Made by a program: the position numbers and the translations under genes. Below the pieces are notes generated by a model. The model was not told where the DNA came from. It made no database searches and was given only the letters and a program-made list of their open reading frames with translations. Positions 17,070 to 25,357 of a DNA stretch of 52,006 bases are shown one piece after another (the first letter of the stretch is position 1; each line of letters starts with the position of its first letter). Origin of the DNA: Nitrospirota bacterium (GTDB lineage: Bacteria > Nitrospirota > Thermodesulfovibrionia > UBA6902); assembly GCA_016208905.1 (NCBI GenBank), contig JACQXG010000047.1:1-52006 (forward strand), read 5' to 3'.

Positions 17070-18185
17070 ATGGAAAAGGGGAAGTACGGATCTGTACTTG
17101 TTGTAGATGATGATCCTTCGGTTCTTGAGTCTTCTTCCATGCTTTTAAAAGAATATGGATATCATGTTGTTTCTTCATCAGGCGTAGATGATGCACTCGA
17201 ACGGTTCAGGGTAAATAATATTGATGCTGTTTTGACCGATATTGTAATGCCGTCCAAATCAGGGATTGAACTCCTCAGGCATATTCATGACATGAATCCG
17301 ACGACGCCCGTTATCCTTATGACGGCATATGCTGATATGGAGAAAGTGCTCGGTGCATTAAAAATAGGGGCCTTCGATTTTATAATCAAACCATTTACTT
17401 CCGAGCTGCTCGTTCATTCAGTCGAGAAGGCGGTCCATTTTAATAAATTAATGCTGATGGAAAAGGATTACAAACATTTACTTGAAGAATACAACCAGGA
17501 GATAGAAACCCTTATCGCGGAAAGGACCATGGGTCTGATGTCCCTGACCCTGGCGGACAAGATCAGAAACCCGGCGGCTGTAATAGGCCTAACATGCAGA
17601 AGGATGCTTGAGAAAGAGGAAATTCCCGAAAGACTGATACCAAAAATCGAGGGTATTATCGATGAGGCTGCAAAACTGGATAATATTGTTAAGGACTTTC
17701 AATCTCTGCTGAAGAGCAAGAAGTCAATGTTCAGGTATGAAGATATAAACGCGGTAGTGGAAAGTGTTATACCCATTATTGAAAATATGGTTGCAGATAA
17801 AAGAATTGAGCTGGCCTTTAAATGTTCGGAACAGCCGCTGAAAGTCAATATCCAGAAAAACTTATTTCAGATTGCGCTTTCGCATCTTATAAAAAATTCT
17901 GCCGATGCGATACATGACGGAGGCAAGATAACTATTTCTACCTATCAGAGTGATAATACATGTATTCTTGAAGTCTCTGACACAGGCAGCGGCATTAGCG
18001 CGGAAGATATAGGTAAAATATTCGATCCCATGTTCAGCTCAAAAGATAAACGGTACGGCATGGGGTTGCCGCTGGTAAAACGCATAGTATCGGAACATAT
18101 GGGTGAGATAGAAGTAACAAGTAAACCGGGGGAGGGGACTACTTTCATTATTAAACTGCCTGTGAGATGGATCCCGAAGGACTGA
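17070..18185 (+). CDS. Response regulator / histidine-kinase-like hybrid lacking the H-box histidine
   Basis: An N-terminal receiver domain (about residues 8-125) has VLVVDDDPSV, phospho-acceptor aspartate in AVLTDIVMPSKSG, and LMTAYA and KPF. A coiled coil leads to a kinase-like core: HATPase with LSHLIKNSADAI (N box), EVSDTGSGIS (G1) and YGMGLPLVKRIV (G2). Where kinases have HExRNP the sequence reads ADKIRNP, so the phosphorylated histidine is an aspartate. The ATP site looks intact. It may be a sensor output that does not autophosphorylate normally. Start moved to ATG 17070, preceded by AAGGAGG; the track start adds 12 codons with no site. Confidence 0.85.
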   Translation: MEKGKYGSVLVVDDDPSVLESSSMLLKEYGYHVVSSSGVDDALERFRVNNIDAVLTDIVMPSKSGIELLRHIHDMNPTTPVILMTAYADMEKVLGALKIGAFDFIIKPFTSELLVHSVEKAVHFNKLMLMEKDYKHLLEEYNQEIETLIAERTMGLMSLTLADKIRNPAAVIGLTCRRMLEKEEIPERLIPKIEGIIDEAAKLDNIVKDFQSLLKSKKSMFRYEDINAVVESVIPIIENMVADKRIELAFKCSEQPLKVNIQKNLFQIALSHLIKNSADAIHDGGKITISTYQSDNTCILEVSDTGSGISAEDIGKIFDPMFSSKDKRYGMGLPLVKRIVSEHMGEIEVTSKPGEGTTFIIKLPVRWIPKD

Positions 18186-18231
18186 ACCTTAATGTTGCAT
18201 ACCCGGTATCGAAAAAGAAAGCAGCCATATC

Positions 18232-18411
18232 CTATGCCATGTCGATTGAAATTAAAACATAATCATTTTTTACCTTAAAATATACCACTGCACGTCCTTC
18301 TTCGTTTTCATACAGAATAATGTCATTGCTGAATTCCTTTACCAGACGCAGCTTCATATTCTCCGTTCTTATCATTTTACCGCCCTCAATAATTTGCACT
18401 TCGGCTAACAT
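18232..18411 (-). CDS. Small protein, 59 residues (not in the ORF track)
   Basis: Minus-strand frame from ATG 18411 to TAG 18232, preceded by an excellent GGAGGG six bases upstream. The product starts MLAEVQIIEGGKMIRTEN and ends VKNDYVLISIDMA. It looks like a small beta-rich fold (LILYENEEGRAVVYFKV-type strands) of unknown family. It follows the YkgJ-type gene by about 60 bp on the same strand. The strong ribosome site and clean frame support reality. Confidence 0.65.
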   Translation of the reverse strand: MLAEVQIIEGGKMIRTENMKLRLVKEFSNDIILYENEEGRAVVYFKVKNDYVLISIDMA

Positions 18412-18473
18412 AGGCCCTCCTTTATAATAAAGTCCTGCTGTCCTGACATATAACCATCTATAAGTATATTTCT

Positions 18474-19019
18474 CTATTCAGGGACCTTAAAACCCATAAA
18501 ATTGAGAAAATCAGACTTTCCCCCTTTTTCAGACCGCCTGTTCCATTGTTTGATTTTTCCCCAGTAAGAGGCAGTCTCGTTTCCGGATTGTATCGCTTTC
18601 AGTCTGAAACTTTTGTAAGAACTCGATTTACCGTAATGATATTTACATTTAATAAACTTGTCACGAATAACATCTGAGAGCTCAAAATCAGATGCTTTAT
18701 TTTCGTCATCAAGGAAAACATCAATCGGAAAAATCCGGCAGGACATAGGCCTTGCTTCATATGCCGTACATTGCCTGTCTTCCGAGAGGAATAAACACGC
18801 GCCGTTTTTGTTCTTTCTTAAGGATATCTTCCGATTGCCGTATGAAAATTTTATTAAATCACTGTCATCAACTGAGTCGAAATCGGATTTGGCATGCAAT
18901 CTAATCAGCCTGTCGGCAGATATGCCTGTGTGTTTGACCAGTCTCCTGATGTCATGATGTGTTACTTCAATGACCGGATCACAGCAGCACTCGCCGCATT
19001 GTGAACAGCGGATCTTCAT
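18474..19019 (-). CDS. YkgJ-type zinc/iron-chelating domain protein
   Basis: Cysteine-cluster protein with the YkgJ pattern: CSQCGECCCDP at the N-terminus, then CLF, QCTAYEARPMSCRIFP and a further cysteine in KFIKCKY. Such domains bind Fe or Zn; the function is usually unknown. Start set at ATG 19019 (MKIRCSQCGECC) since the domain begins there. The longer track form (19187) would add a hydrophobic stretch without homology. A very strong GGAGGT lies 43 bases upstream of this ATG but has no ATG, GTG or TTG at proper distance; an ATT codon eight bases after it is in frame. Confidence 0.75.
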   Translation of the reverse strand: MKIRCSQCGECCCDPVIEVTHHDIRRLVKHTGISADRLIRLHAKSDFDSVDDSDLIKFSYGNRKISLRKNKNGACLFLSEDRQCTAYEARPMSCRIFPIDVFLDDENKASDFELSDVIRDKFIKCKYHYGKSSSYKSFRLKAIQSGNETASYWGKIKQWNRRSEKGGKSDFLNFMGFKVPE

Positions 19020-19195
19020 TAATTTCGATATCCTTTTATTTATTTTAATGGTAATACCTCCGTAGTGATAATTGATAACAGCATGATATGTATACAGAAA
19101 AATTATACTGCAAAATACGCATATAATCCAGTTGAGTGAAGCAGCGGGAAACAGAAGCAAATTTACAATAAGTATTTTAGCCCGCATTATTCATG

Positions 19196-19349
19196 CGGTA
19201 AAGGAGGCATGCTGAAAAAACGAATTGGGAGCGGGACTTCCAAATCAGACGTTCGAATCATCTTAATATATTGATAGTCAAAGAAGATTTATTCTTATGA
19301 ATGCACCACAACGCATTCAATACGTTTTTTCAGCATGCCTGCTTTGCCG
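19196..19349. mobile_element. 154-bp element with 32-bp terminal inverted repeats (MITE-like)
   Basis: CGGTAAAGGAGGCATGCTGAAAAAACGAATTG (left arm shown here in parts: CGGTAAAGGAGGCATG, CTGAAAAAACGAATTG) at 19196-19227 matches the reverse complement of 19318-19349 at 29 of 32 positions; the core AGGCATGCTGAAAAAACG is perfect over 18 bp. The 90-bp interior has no coding capacity. No clear target duplication is seen. It lies between the YkgJ gene and the leuC promoter. A long RNA hairpin is the alternative. Confidence 0.6.
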
Positions 19350-19382
19350 GTAATATTAATGATGTGGGTTAAGCTTTGTGAA

Positions 19383-19412
19383 TTGACTATTTCAAAGTGT
19401 ATTTTGTAGTAT
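19383..19412 (+). promoter_or_regulatory. Sigma-70 promoter of leuCD
   Basis: TTGACT (19383-19388), 18-bp spacer, TAGTAT (19407-19412), about 30 bases before the GTG of leuC. The predicted leader is short, and I see no T-box or leucine-rich leader peptide. Confidence 0.5.
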
Positions 19413-19443
19413 TTCGGATACATCAATTATTTCTGGAGGAAGC

Positions 19444-20700
19444 GTGACAATAACGGAAAAAATTCTTGCGGCGCATGCAGGCAGGGACAAGGTATCAGCT
19501 GGAGAGTTGATTAACGCAAAGGTTGATCTCATACTTGCCAATGATATTACGGCGCCGATTTCAATCACTGAATTCAAAAAGACCGGGGCGAAGGAGGTCT
19601 TTGACAAAGACAGAGTGGCTTTAATACCTGATCACTTTGCACCGCAGAAAGATATTAAGGCAGCAGAGCAGTGCAAAATGCTGAAAGATTTTTCAAGGGA
19701 GCATAATCTTGGACTTTATTTCGAAGTCGGCAGGATGGGTGTTGAGCATGCGCTGCTTCCCGAACAGGGGCTTGTCGTTCCCGGAGACCTGGTTATAGGA
19801 GCTGATAGTCATACTTGTACATATGGCGCTCTCGGGGCTTTCTCCACCGGCGTTGGCTCAACCGATGTGGCGTCAGCGATGGCAACAGGTGAATGCTGGT
19901 TTAAGGTGCCTGAATCCATGAAATTTATCTATTACGGAAAATTAAACAGGTGGGTCAGCGGCAAGGATTTGATCCTTCATACAATAGGCGATATCGGGGT
20001 TGACGGCGCTCTATACAGGGCAATGGAATTTGAGGGTGAAACCATCAGCTCGCTTAAGATGTCGGGCAGACTGACAATGTGCAATATGGCAATAGAGGCC
20101 GGAGGCAAGAACGGTATTATTGTCCCTGATAAGATAACGGAAGATTACGTAAAGGGAAGGGCGAAGAGAGGGTATAAATTTTACGCTTCAGATAAAGATG
20201 CAGCGTACGTAGAAATTAAAGAATATGACTGCTCAAAGATATTGCCTACGGTATCATGTCCTCACCTGCCATCCAATACAAAACCGGCAGCGGATTTATC
20301 ATCCGTTTCAATCGATCAGGTTGTTGTCGGTTCCTGTACAAACGGCAGGATTGAAGACCTCAGGGAAGCGGCAGAAATCATAAAAGGGAAAAAAGTCAGT
20401 CCCAATACGAGGATGATAGTTATCCCCGCTACACAGCAGATCTTTCTGCAGGCTGTTAAAGAAGGACTGGCCGAGATCTTTGTTAATGCGGACGCAGTGT
20501 TTTCTACCCCTACCTGCGGGCCTTGCCTCGGCGGGCACATGGGAATTCTTGCAAAAGGCGAGAGGGCCATTGCAACGACTAACAGGAATTTCGTAGGCAG
20601 AATGGGTCATCCTGAGAGTGAGGTTTATCTTTCGAACCCGGCTGTAGCAGCGGCATCGGCAATCCTGGGCAGAATCGGAACTCCGGAGGAGGTAATATGA
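19444..20700 (+). CDS. leuC: 3-isopropylmalate dehydratase large subunit
   Basis: Aconitase-family enzyme of leucine synthesis that isomerises 2-isopropylmalate to 3-isopropylmalate with LeuD. 418 residues, the shorter LeuC/HacA-type form. Motifs: [25 protein letters not shown], and the cluster-binding cysteines in [13 protein letters not shown] and [13 protein letters not shown]. Start is GTG with GGAGGA close upstream. The stop overlaps the leuD start by 4 bp (ATGA). Homoaconitase or citraconate-type activity cannot be excluded, but the pairing with a 165-residue LeuD fits leucine synthesis. Confidence 0.93.
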   Translation: MTITEKILAAHAGRDKVSAGELINAKVDLILANDITAPISITEFKKTGAKEVFDKDRVALIPDHFAPQKDIKAAEQCKMLKDFSREHNLGLYFEVGRMGVEHALLPEQGLVVPGDLVIGADSHTCTYGALGAFSTGVGSTDVASAMATGECWFKVPESMKFIYYGKLNRWVSGKDLILHTIGDIGVDGALYRAMEFEGETISSLKMSGRLTMCNMAIEAGGKNGIIVPDKITEDYVKGRAKRGYKFYASDKDAAYVEIKEYDCSKILPTVSCPHLPSNTKPAADLSSVSIDQVVVGSCTNGRIEDLREAAEIIKGKKVSPNTRMIVIPATQQIFLQAVKEGLAEIFVNADAVFSTPTCGPCLGGHMGILAKGERAIATTNRNFVGRMGHPESEVYLSNPAVAAASAILGRIGTPEEVI

Positions 20701-21194
20701 TTTTAAAAGGCAAGGTCTGGAAATTCGGCAATAACATAGATACTGATGCGATTATACCTGCGCGCTATCTTAATACATCGGACCCGAAAGAGCTCGCAAA
20801 ACATATCATGGAAGATGCTGATAAGGATTTTCCTTCCAAGGTCCGGGCAGGTGATCTGATTGTTGCAGAGGCCAATTTCGGCTGCGGCTCTTCAAGGGAA
20901 CACGCGCCTATTGCAATTAAGGCTGCCGGCATTCAGGCAGTTGTTGCAAAAAGCTTTGCGAGGATTTTTTACCGGAACGCATTTAATATAGGTCTGCCCA
21001 TCTTTGAGTCGGAGGAAGCATCCGGCAGAATAAAAGAAGGCGATGAGATTGAAGTTGATGCGGACGGAGGTGTTATAAAAAATATCACCAAAGGCGAAAA
21101 GTACACTGCGAAACCTATCCCTCCTTTTATGCAGGAGCTGATCTCTGCCGGAGGTTTGATCGAATGGACAAAGAGGCGGATAAAGGCTTCATAG
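20697..21194 (+). CDS. leuD: 3-isopropylmalate dehydratase small subunit
   Basis: Swivel-domain partner of LeuC. The sequence shows the family pattern: [66 protein letters not shown]. 165 residues is the archaeal-like short form, which matches the LeuC subtype. It is coupled to leuC by a 4-bp overlap. No terminator is evident in the following 238-bp gap. Confidence 0.93.
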   Translation: MILKGKVWKFGNNIDTDAIIPARYLNTSDPKELAKHIMEDADKDFPSKVRAGDLIVAEANFGCGSSREHAPIAIKAAGIQAVVAKSFARIFYRNAFNIGLPIFESEEASGRIKEGDEIEVDADGGVIKNITKGEKYTAKPIPPFMQELISAGGLIEWTKRRIKAS

Positions 21195-21377
21195 CTGATT
21201 TACCTTTCAAAGCCCATATGTGTATCGCTGACGCTTTTAACGTTATCAAAGTCCGTCATTCCGAGAACAGATTACCTGCCTATGTCCCCTGCTTTTCCAG
21301 TTCATAATTTAAAATTTCCCTGAATGAGTTGTAATTCAAAAGAAATATCAAATAATAGTTGCAGAGGGTGATATTTT

Positions 21378-21428
21378 ATGATACTTTTTATTTATAAAAG
21401 AGAATATATATCAAATAACAGGAGGTGA
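21378..21428 (+). CDS. Possible 16-residue leader peptide
   Basis: ATG at 21378 follows GAGGGTGAT; the frame encodes MILFIYKREYISNNRR and its TGA stop (21426) lies inside the AGGAGGTGAT ribosome site of the next gene. The stretch ATCAAATAA...GAGGGTGAT is repeated as ATCAAATAAC AGGAGGTGAT, so the leader may also be a duplicated ribosome-site region. The rest of the 21195-21432 gap shows nothing else clear. Confidence 0.25.
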   Translation: MILFIYKREYISNNRR

Positions 21429-21432
21429 TAAC

Positions 21433-22041
21433 ATGAAATTGGCAGCCAAAATAGACATTAAAAATAAGATTACAGTTTTACATGATATTACGCATAAGAC
21501 GGATGAATTTGTTGCAGCAATGCAGACCGCATTCATTTACAATTCTACAAAGCCTATGAAGGAAAACAAGTCAATAGCTGAAGGATTCATGAAAGATACC
21601 GGGCGCCTGTCGGTAATTTTTAAAGAAGCAGCTACTGATGATGAGGGCCTGAAGCCATATAGCACGGTCCCGGAACACATATTAATGATCTGGAAAAAGC
21701 TGGATAAGCTTTCTGATCTCATGGATAAGAAGATCAGGGAGAATATTCTTTTTTCCGACAAAGCTGTTAACGAAACAGTATATCTTCTTCAAAGGCTTGT
21801 CGAGATGCTGAGACCTACTGCAGACATCATACTTGCCAGGAATACATTCCTGAGCAAATACATACAGGAGTCCCAGGCCAATATAGAAAAAATGGCGGAT
21901 GAATACGCTACATTGCATGAAAACAGATTGATAGCAGGCGAATGTTTGCATGTGGCATCATCTATTTATGTAAGCATGCTTGAAGCGATAAAAGGTATAG
22001 CTTGGCATACAAAGGAGATAGCCGTAATACTCGGCAAATAG
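21433..22041 (+). CDS. Helical protein of unknown function, possibly PhoU-like
   Basis: 202 residues, predicted all alpha-helical, soluble, without cysteine motifs. The pattern of long helices (TDEFVAAMQTAFIY, VPEHILMIWKKLDKLSDLMDKKI, NETVYLLQRLVEMLRPTADI, ANIEKMADEYATLHENRLIAG) is like PhoU or DUF47 bundles, but I cannot match a signature. It has an unusually complete Shine-Dalgarno (AGGAGGTGAT, five bases from the ATG), so high expression is likely. It stands alone between leuD and the convergent FNR-type regulator. Confidence 0.7.
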   Translation: MKLAAKIDIKNKITVLHDITHKTDEFVAAMQTAFIYNSTKPMKENKSIAEGFMKDTGRLSVIFKEAATDDEGLKPYSTVPEHILMIWKKLDKLSDLMDKKIRENILFSDKAVNETVYLLQRLVEMLRPTADIILARNTFLSKYIQESQANIEKMADEYATLHENRLIAGECLHVASSIYVSMLEAIKGIAWHTKEIAVILGK

Positions 22042-22046
22042 AGTTT

Positions 22047-22104
22047 GAGTCAAGAGTTATGAGTTAATCAGACAATAATACATGACTCTTAACTTTTAAC
22101 TCTG
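22047..22104. repeat. Heptamer repeat hairpin between convergent genes
   Basis: Left arm GAGTCAA GAGTTAT GAGTTAA (22047-22067), right arm GACTCTTAACTTTTAACTCTG (22084-22104), nearly reverse complementary and both with a 7-bp period. The right arm overlaps the last codons of the regulator (RVKS). It could serve as a bidirectional transcription barrier, although no T-tract follows. Confidence 0.65.
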
Positions 22105-22793
22105 TCTATGCCATTAATAATATCTCGCAGTGCTTTCTTGTTCATTAGTCTGATTTTCTTACCTTTGACCTCAAGCACCCTATTATCGCTGAGTTTGCGG
22201 AGTATCCGGGAAAGGGTTTCCGGTATGGTGCCAAGAAGGCTGGCAAGCTGTCCCTTGGAAATGTCTATTTCTACTGAGTCACTGCATCCGTTCTGTTCGC
22301 ACATATAAAGGAGATAGGCGGCAAGCCTTCCGGGCACTTCTTTTAGAGAAAGATCGTCAATCATTCTGGTAAAGTGCTGCAGACGCATCGCAAGGTTTGC
22401 CATCATGTTCATTACAACAGAGGGTTCCTTCCGGATCAATTCAAGAAAGTCATTTTGAGGGAAAAAAAGGGCTTTAGTCTTTTCCATTGCATCGGCAAAC
22501 GCGGGATATGGGTTGCCCGCAAATGCAGAGACCGCGCCGAGTAATTCCTTTGCCCCAACGATATGAAGTATTTGTTCCTTGCCTTCTGCCGATAGTTTAA
22601 ATACCTTTACACGGCCCTTAACAATAATATAGAATCCGGTGGACCTGCTTCCTTCGGTAAAAATATTTTCTCCGCGTAAAAACTCCCGCTCTTCAAGAAT
22701 ATTGTCAAGCAGATTGAGGGCCGGCTCGGGCAGTCCGTGGAATAAAGGTATAGACGATATTCCTGATAGATGATCGGTTGATTTTTTGCCCAT
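22089..22793 (-). CDS. FNR/CRP-family regulator, probably NO/hydroxylamine-responsive (HcpR/DNR-like)
   Basis: 234 residues. A cyclic-nucleotide-like sensor fold (about 12-125: LFHGLPEPALNLLDNILEEREFLRGENIFTEG, FYIIVKGRVKVFKLSAEGKEQILHIVG) is followed by a long dimer helix and a winged helix-turn-helix (about 170-220). The recognition helix TIPETLSRILRKL has the ExxSR pattern that reads TTGA half-sites. There is no N-terminal four-cysteine cluster as in FNR. It is divergent from hcp, whose promoter carries TTGAC-N4-GTCAA, so direct control of hcp is likely. Dnr/HcpR proteins sense NO through heme; that is family knowledge, not visible here. Confidence 0.82.
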   Translation of the reverse strand: MGKKSTDHLSGISSIPLFHGLPEPALNLLDNILEEREFLRGENIFTEGSRSTGFYIIVKGRVKVFKLSAEGKEQILHIVGAKELLGAVSAFAGNPYPAFADAMEKTKALFFPQNDFLELIRKEPSVVMNMMANLAMRLQHFTRMIDDLSLKEVPGRLAAYLLYMCEQNGCSDSVEIDISKGQLASLLGTIPETLSRILRKLSDNRVLEVKGKKIRLMNKKALRDIINGIDRVKS

Positions 22794-22857
22794 CTTGGAT
22801 ACATTAATACCATTAATCAGATCGTTATGTCAAAAGATAATCTTTTTCAAAAACCAG

Positions 22858-22992
22858 ATACAAAGGCACAAAGTGAATAAAGAAGTGACATGCAATAAGG
22901 ACTATATGGTTTTTATTCTTTTACCCCTCTGTGCCTTTGTGCCTCTGTCACTTCGCCACTTTATTTCTCCGTGTCTCGGTGACTCTGTGTTT
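22858..22992. repeat. Octamer-period repeat with inverted arms, upstream of hcp
   Basis: Left arm ACAAAGGC ACAAAGTG AATAAAGA AGTGACAT (22859-22890) and right arm CTCTGTGC CTTTGTGC CTCTGTCA CTTCGCCA CTTTATTT onward (22927-22992) both show an 8-bp period and are reverse complementary. The array fills most of the gap between the regulator and hcp, upstream of the regulator site. Confidence 0.65.
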
Positions 22993-23015
22993 GAAGTTAA
23001 AACATTTTATCTTTT

Positions 23016-23057
23016 TTGACATAAGTCAAGGATATCAAAGACCAACGCTGATAAGAT
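23016..23057 (+). promoter_or_regulatory. FNR-family operator and -10 box of hcp
   Basis: TTGACATAAGTCAA (23016-23029) is a dyad of the TTGAC-N4-GTCAA type. A -10-like TAAGAT lies at 23052-23057. If transcription starts near 23064, the operator centre is at about -41.5, the class II activator position. Confidence 0.65.
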
Positions 23058-23114
23058 AAGACCAGATGATGAAAATCAACTTACATTAACAACCCAATTA
23101 AAAGGAGGAACAAT

Positions 23115-24761
23115 ATGTTTTGTAATCAATGTGAACAGGTAGCAAAAGGAGGGGGATGCATTAAGATCGGCACGTGCGGAAAGAAGCCTGATGTTGCGGC
23201 CCAGCAGGACCTATTAATCTACGCGCTTAAAGGGCTTTCACTTCATGCAGCTGAAGGCAGGAAGAAAGGGGTCATTGACACTGAGACTGATGAGTTTGCC
23301 GTGAGCGCGCTCTTTTCTACACTTACTAACGTGAATTTTGACCCTGAAAGATTTGTAATTCTCATTAATAAATGTGTGGAGTTAAGAGAGAGACTTAAGT
23401 CAAAGGTCAAAACCGCGGGCGGCCGTGTTGATTATACGGAAGCCGCTGCGGCATTTATCCCTGAAAACACGCTGGAAGGCATGGTCAGGCAGGGGGAGAC
23501 AACAACAATAACCCCTAACGAAGTCAATGCAGACATTTCATCCCTTGAGCAGACAACTCTGTATGGTTTAAAGGGGATCGCTGCATATGCCTATCACGCC
23601 CAGGTCCTTGGTCATAAAGATGATTCGGTTTACGCATATGTGTATGAGGCATTGAGTTCAATGCTTAATAAGGAGCTCTCTCTTGAAGAGTGGGTGGCCA
23701 TTGCCCTTAAGTGTGGAGAGGTCAACTTGAAGGCCATGGAATTGCTTGATGCCGCAAACACCGGGAGATACGGTCATCCTGGTCCGACAGCGGTCCCATT
23801 GGGCGCCAGGAAGGGTAAGGCTATTTTAGTGTCCGGCCACGACCTTAATGACCTTGAGGAAATATTGATACAGACAGAGGGCAAGGGAATAAATATTTAC
23901 ACTCACGGCGAGATGCTCCCTACGCACGGGTATCCTGAGTTAAAGAAATACCCGCACTTCTATGGTCATTACGGAACGGCCTGGCAGAACCAGCACAAGG
24001 AATTTGCTCAGTTCCCCGGGGCAATAATCATGACGACCAACTGCCTCCAGAAGCCGCATGACTCATACAAAGACAATGTCTTTACCTGCGGATTAGTCGG
24101 CTGGCCGGGTGTCACTCACATTCGGAATCATGACTTCGCCCCTGCGACAGAAAGGAGCCTGGAGCTTCCGGGCTTTGCCATGGATATTCCCGGCAAGACA
24201 GTTATGACAGGTTTTGCAAGAAACGCGGTCATGAGTGTCGCGGACAAAGTGATCGACGGCGTCAAGAGCGGCGCAATCAGGCATTTCTTTCTTGTCGGCG
24301 GATGCGACGGCGCCAAGGCCGGAAGAAATTACTATACGGAGTTTGTGGAGAAAGTCCCCAAAGACTGCGTAGTATTAACGCTTGCATGCGGAAAGTTCAG
24401 GTTCTTTGACAAGGACCTCGGTGACATAGGCGGCATACCCCGTCTGCTCGATATAGGGCAGTGCAATGATGCATATTCCGCTATACAAATCGCAGTCGCG
24501 CTCTCTAAGGCATTCGGCGTCAGTGTGAATGAACTGCCCCTGTCAATGGTACTCTCATGGTATGAGCAGAAGGCTGTGGCAATACTGCTTACCCTGCTTT
24601 ATCTTGGCATCAAGGACATAAGGCTTGGCCCGACACTGCCGTCCTTCTTGTCGCCGAACGTAATCAACTTTCTGGTACAGAATTACAATATTAAGCCGAT
24701 TACCACGCCTGATGAAGACCTTGCGGCAATTCTTAAAGAGGATACGGTTAGAGTCCAGTAA
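23115..24761 (+). CDS. hcp: Hybrid-cluster protein (hydroxylamine / NO reductase)
   Basis: Reduces hydroxylamine in vitro and acts in nitrosative-stress defence. The N-terminal cluster ligands are CNQCEQVAKGGGCIKIGTC, the class I spacing of strict anaerobes. Hybrid-cluster ligand regions are visible: HGEMLPTHGYPEL, TTNCLQKP, FTCGLVGWPGV, GGCDGAKAGRNYY, CGKFRFFDKDLGDIGGIPRLLDIGQCNDAYSA and the YEQKAVAILLTLLYLGI segment. 548 residues is family length. AAGGAGGA precedes the ATG. It is monocistronic, with a strong terminator. No hcr or other electron-donor gene is adjacent. Confidence 0.96.
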   Translation: MFCNQCEQVAKGGGCIKIGTCGKKPDVAAQQDLLIYALKGLSLHAAEGRKKGVIDTETDEFAVSALFSTLTNVNFDPERFVILINKCVELRERLKSKVKTAGGRVDYTEAAAAFIPENTLEGMVRQGETTTITPNEVNADISSLEQTTLYGLKGIAAYAYHAQVLGHKDDSVYAYVYEALSSMLNKELSLEEWVAIALKCGEVNLKAMELLDAANTGRYGHPGPTAVPLGARKGKAILVSGHDLNDLEEILIQTEGKGINIYTHGEMLPTHGYPELKKYPHFYGHYGTAWQNQHKEFAQFPGAIIMTTNCLQKPHDSYKDNVFTCGLVGWPGVTHIRNHDFAPATERSLELPGFAMDIPGKTVMTGFARNAVMSVADKVIDGVKSGAIRHFFLVGGCDGAKAGRNYYTEFVEKVPKDCVVLTLACGKFRFFDKDLGDIGGIPRLLDIGQCNDAYSAIQIAVALSKAFGVSVNELPLSMVLSWYEQKAVAILLTLLYLGIKDIRLGPTLPSFLSPNVINFLVQNYNIKPITTPDEDLAAILKEDTVRVQ

Positions 24762-24771
24762 GATAAACATT

Positions 24772-24800
24772 AAAGGGGGAGGTTATCTTCCCCCTTTTTT
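24772..24800 (+). terminator. Rho-independent terminator of hcp
   Basis: GGGGGAGG, loop TTAT, CTTCCCCC, then T6 (24795-24800): an 8-bp stem 10 bases after the stop, textbook form. Confidence 0.9.
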
Positions 24801-24961
24801 GTTGTCCTGTAATTCCTCTATGCTTCTAAAATTTGACCTGTTTCAGTGAGTACTTTCAATGACAGTCTTGTCAATATAATGGCAAAAAATAAGATCTATC
24901 TAATGCTGACATTTGCAAGTTTAACTTTTTGTCATGAAAAAACAACGGATTATAGTTTATA

Positions 24962-24989
24962 TTGATTTAAATCGAGTATGGCATATAAT
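24962..24989 (+). promoter_or_regulatory. Sigma-70 promoter of the PilZ gene
   Basis: TTGATT (24962-24967), 16-bp spacer, perfect TATAAT (24984-24989). The start site would be near 24996, ten bases before the ATG at 25006, which supports that start over the track's 24934. Confidence 0.55.
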
Positions 24990-25005
24990 TTGCAATAATT
25001 TTAAT

Positions 25006-25320
25006 ATGGACAGAAGATGTTATGAAAGAATCGATATGTGCCTGCCCGTAAAGTATGTTTGTGGCAGCATGCAATATTCAGGAACAGTGAAAAATCTTTC
25101 AGAAAACGGTATGTTTATAAACACAGTCAATTTTCTTCCTTGCATTGACAGGATTGAGATTCTAATTCCTTTAGATGAAGGGATTTCAAGATGTTATGCC
25201 AGGATTAGAAGGATAGAAAAACTTGATGATGCCAACTACAGCATGGGGGTCGAGCTTATGGGTTCTCCAGGTGACTATTTGCAATTTGTTGAAAAGCGTA
25301 GAATGCTTGCTGCGTCCTGA
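25006..25320 (+). CDS. Single-domain PilZ (c-di-GMP-binding) protein
   Basis: 104 residues, essentially one PilZ domain. The c-di-GMP contact motifs are present: arginines in MDRRCYERIDM (RxxxR) and NLSENGMF (D/NxSxxG), followed by the usual barrel strands (RIEILIPLDEGISRCYARIRRIE). PilZ proteins change motility or export when they bind c-di-GMP, and here a flagellar locus, a GGDEF gene and an HD-GYP gene share the window. ATG 25006 chosen because it follows the promoter and begins the domain; no Shine-Dalgarno is visible. Confidence 0.8.
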   Translation: MDRRCYERIDMCLPVKYVCGSMQYSGTVKNLSENGMFINTVNFLPCIDRIEILIPLDEGISRCYARIRRIEKLDDANYSMGVELMGSPGDYLQFVEKRRMLAAS

Positions 25321-25357
25321 AAAATCCCACAAATGAAGACGGATTTTATCGATTATT

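Noticed and set aside
19225-19265. tRNA-like piece (CTTCCAA loop, then TTCGAATC) within the MITE-like element
   Set aside because: The stems on either side of the anticodon-like loop do not pair and no acceptor arm is present.
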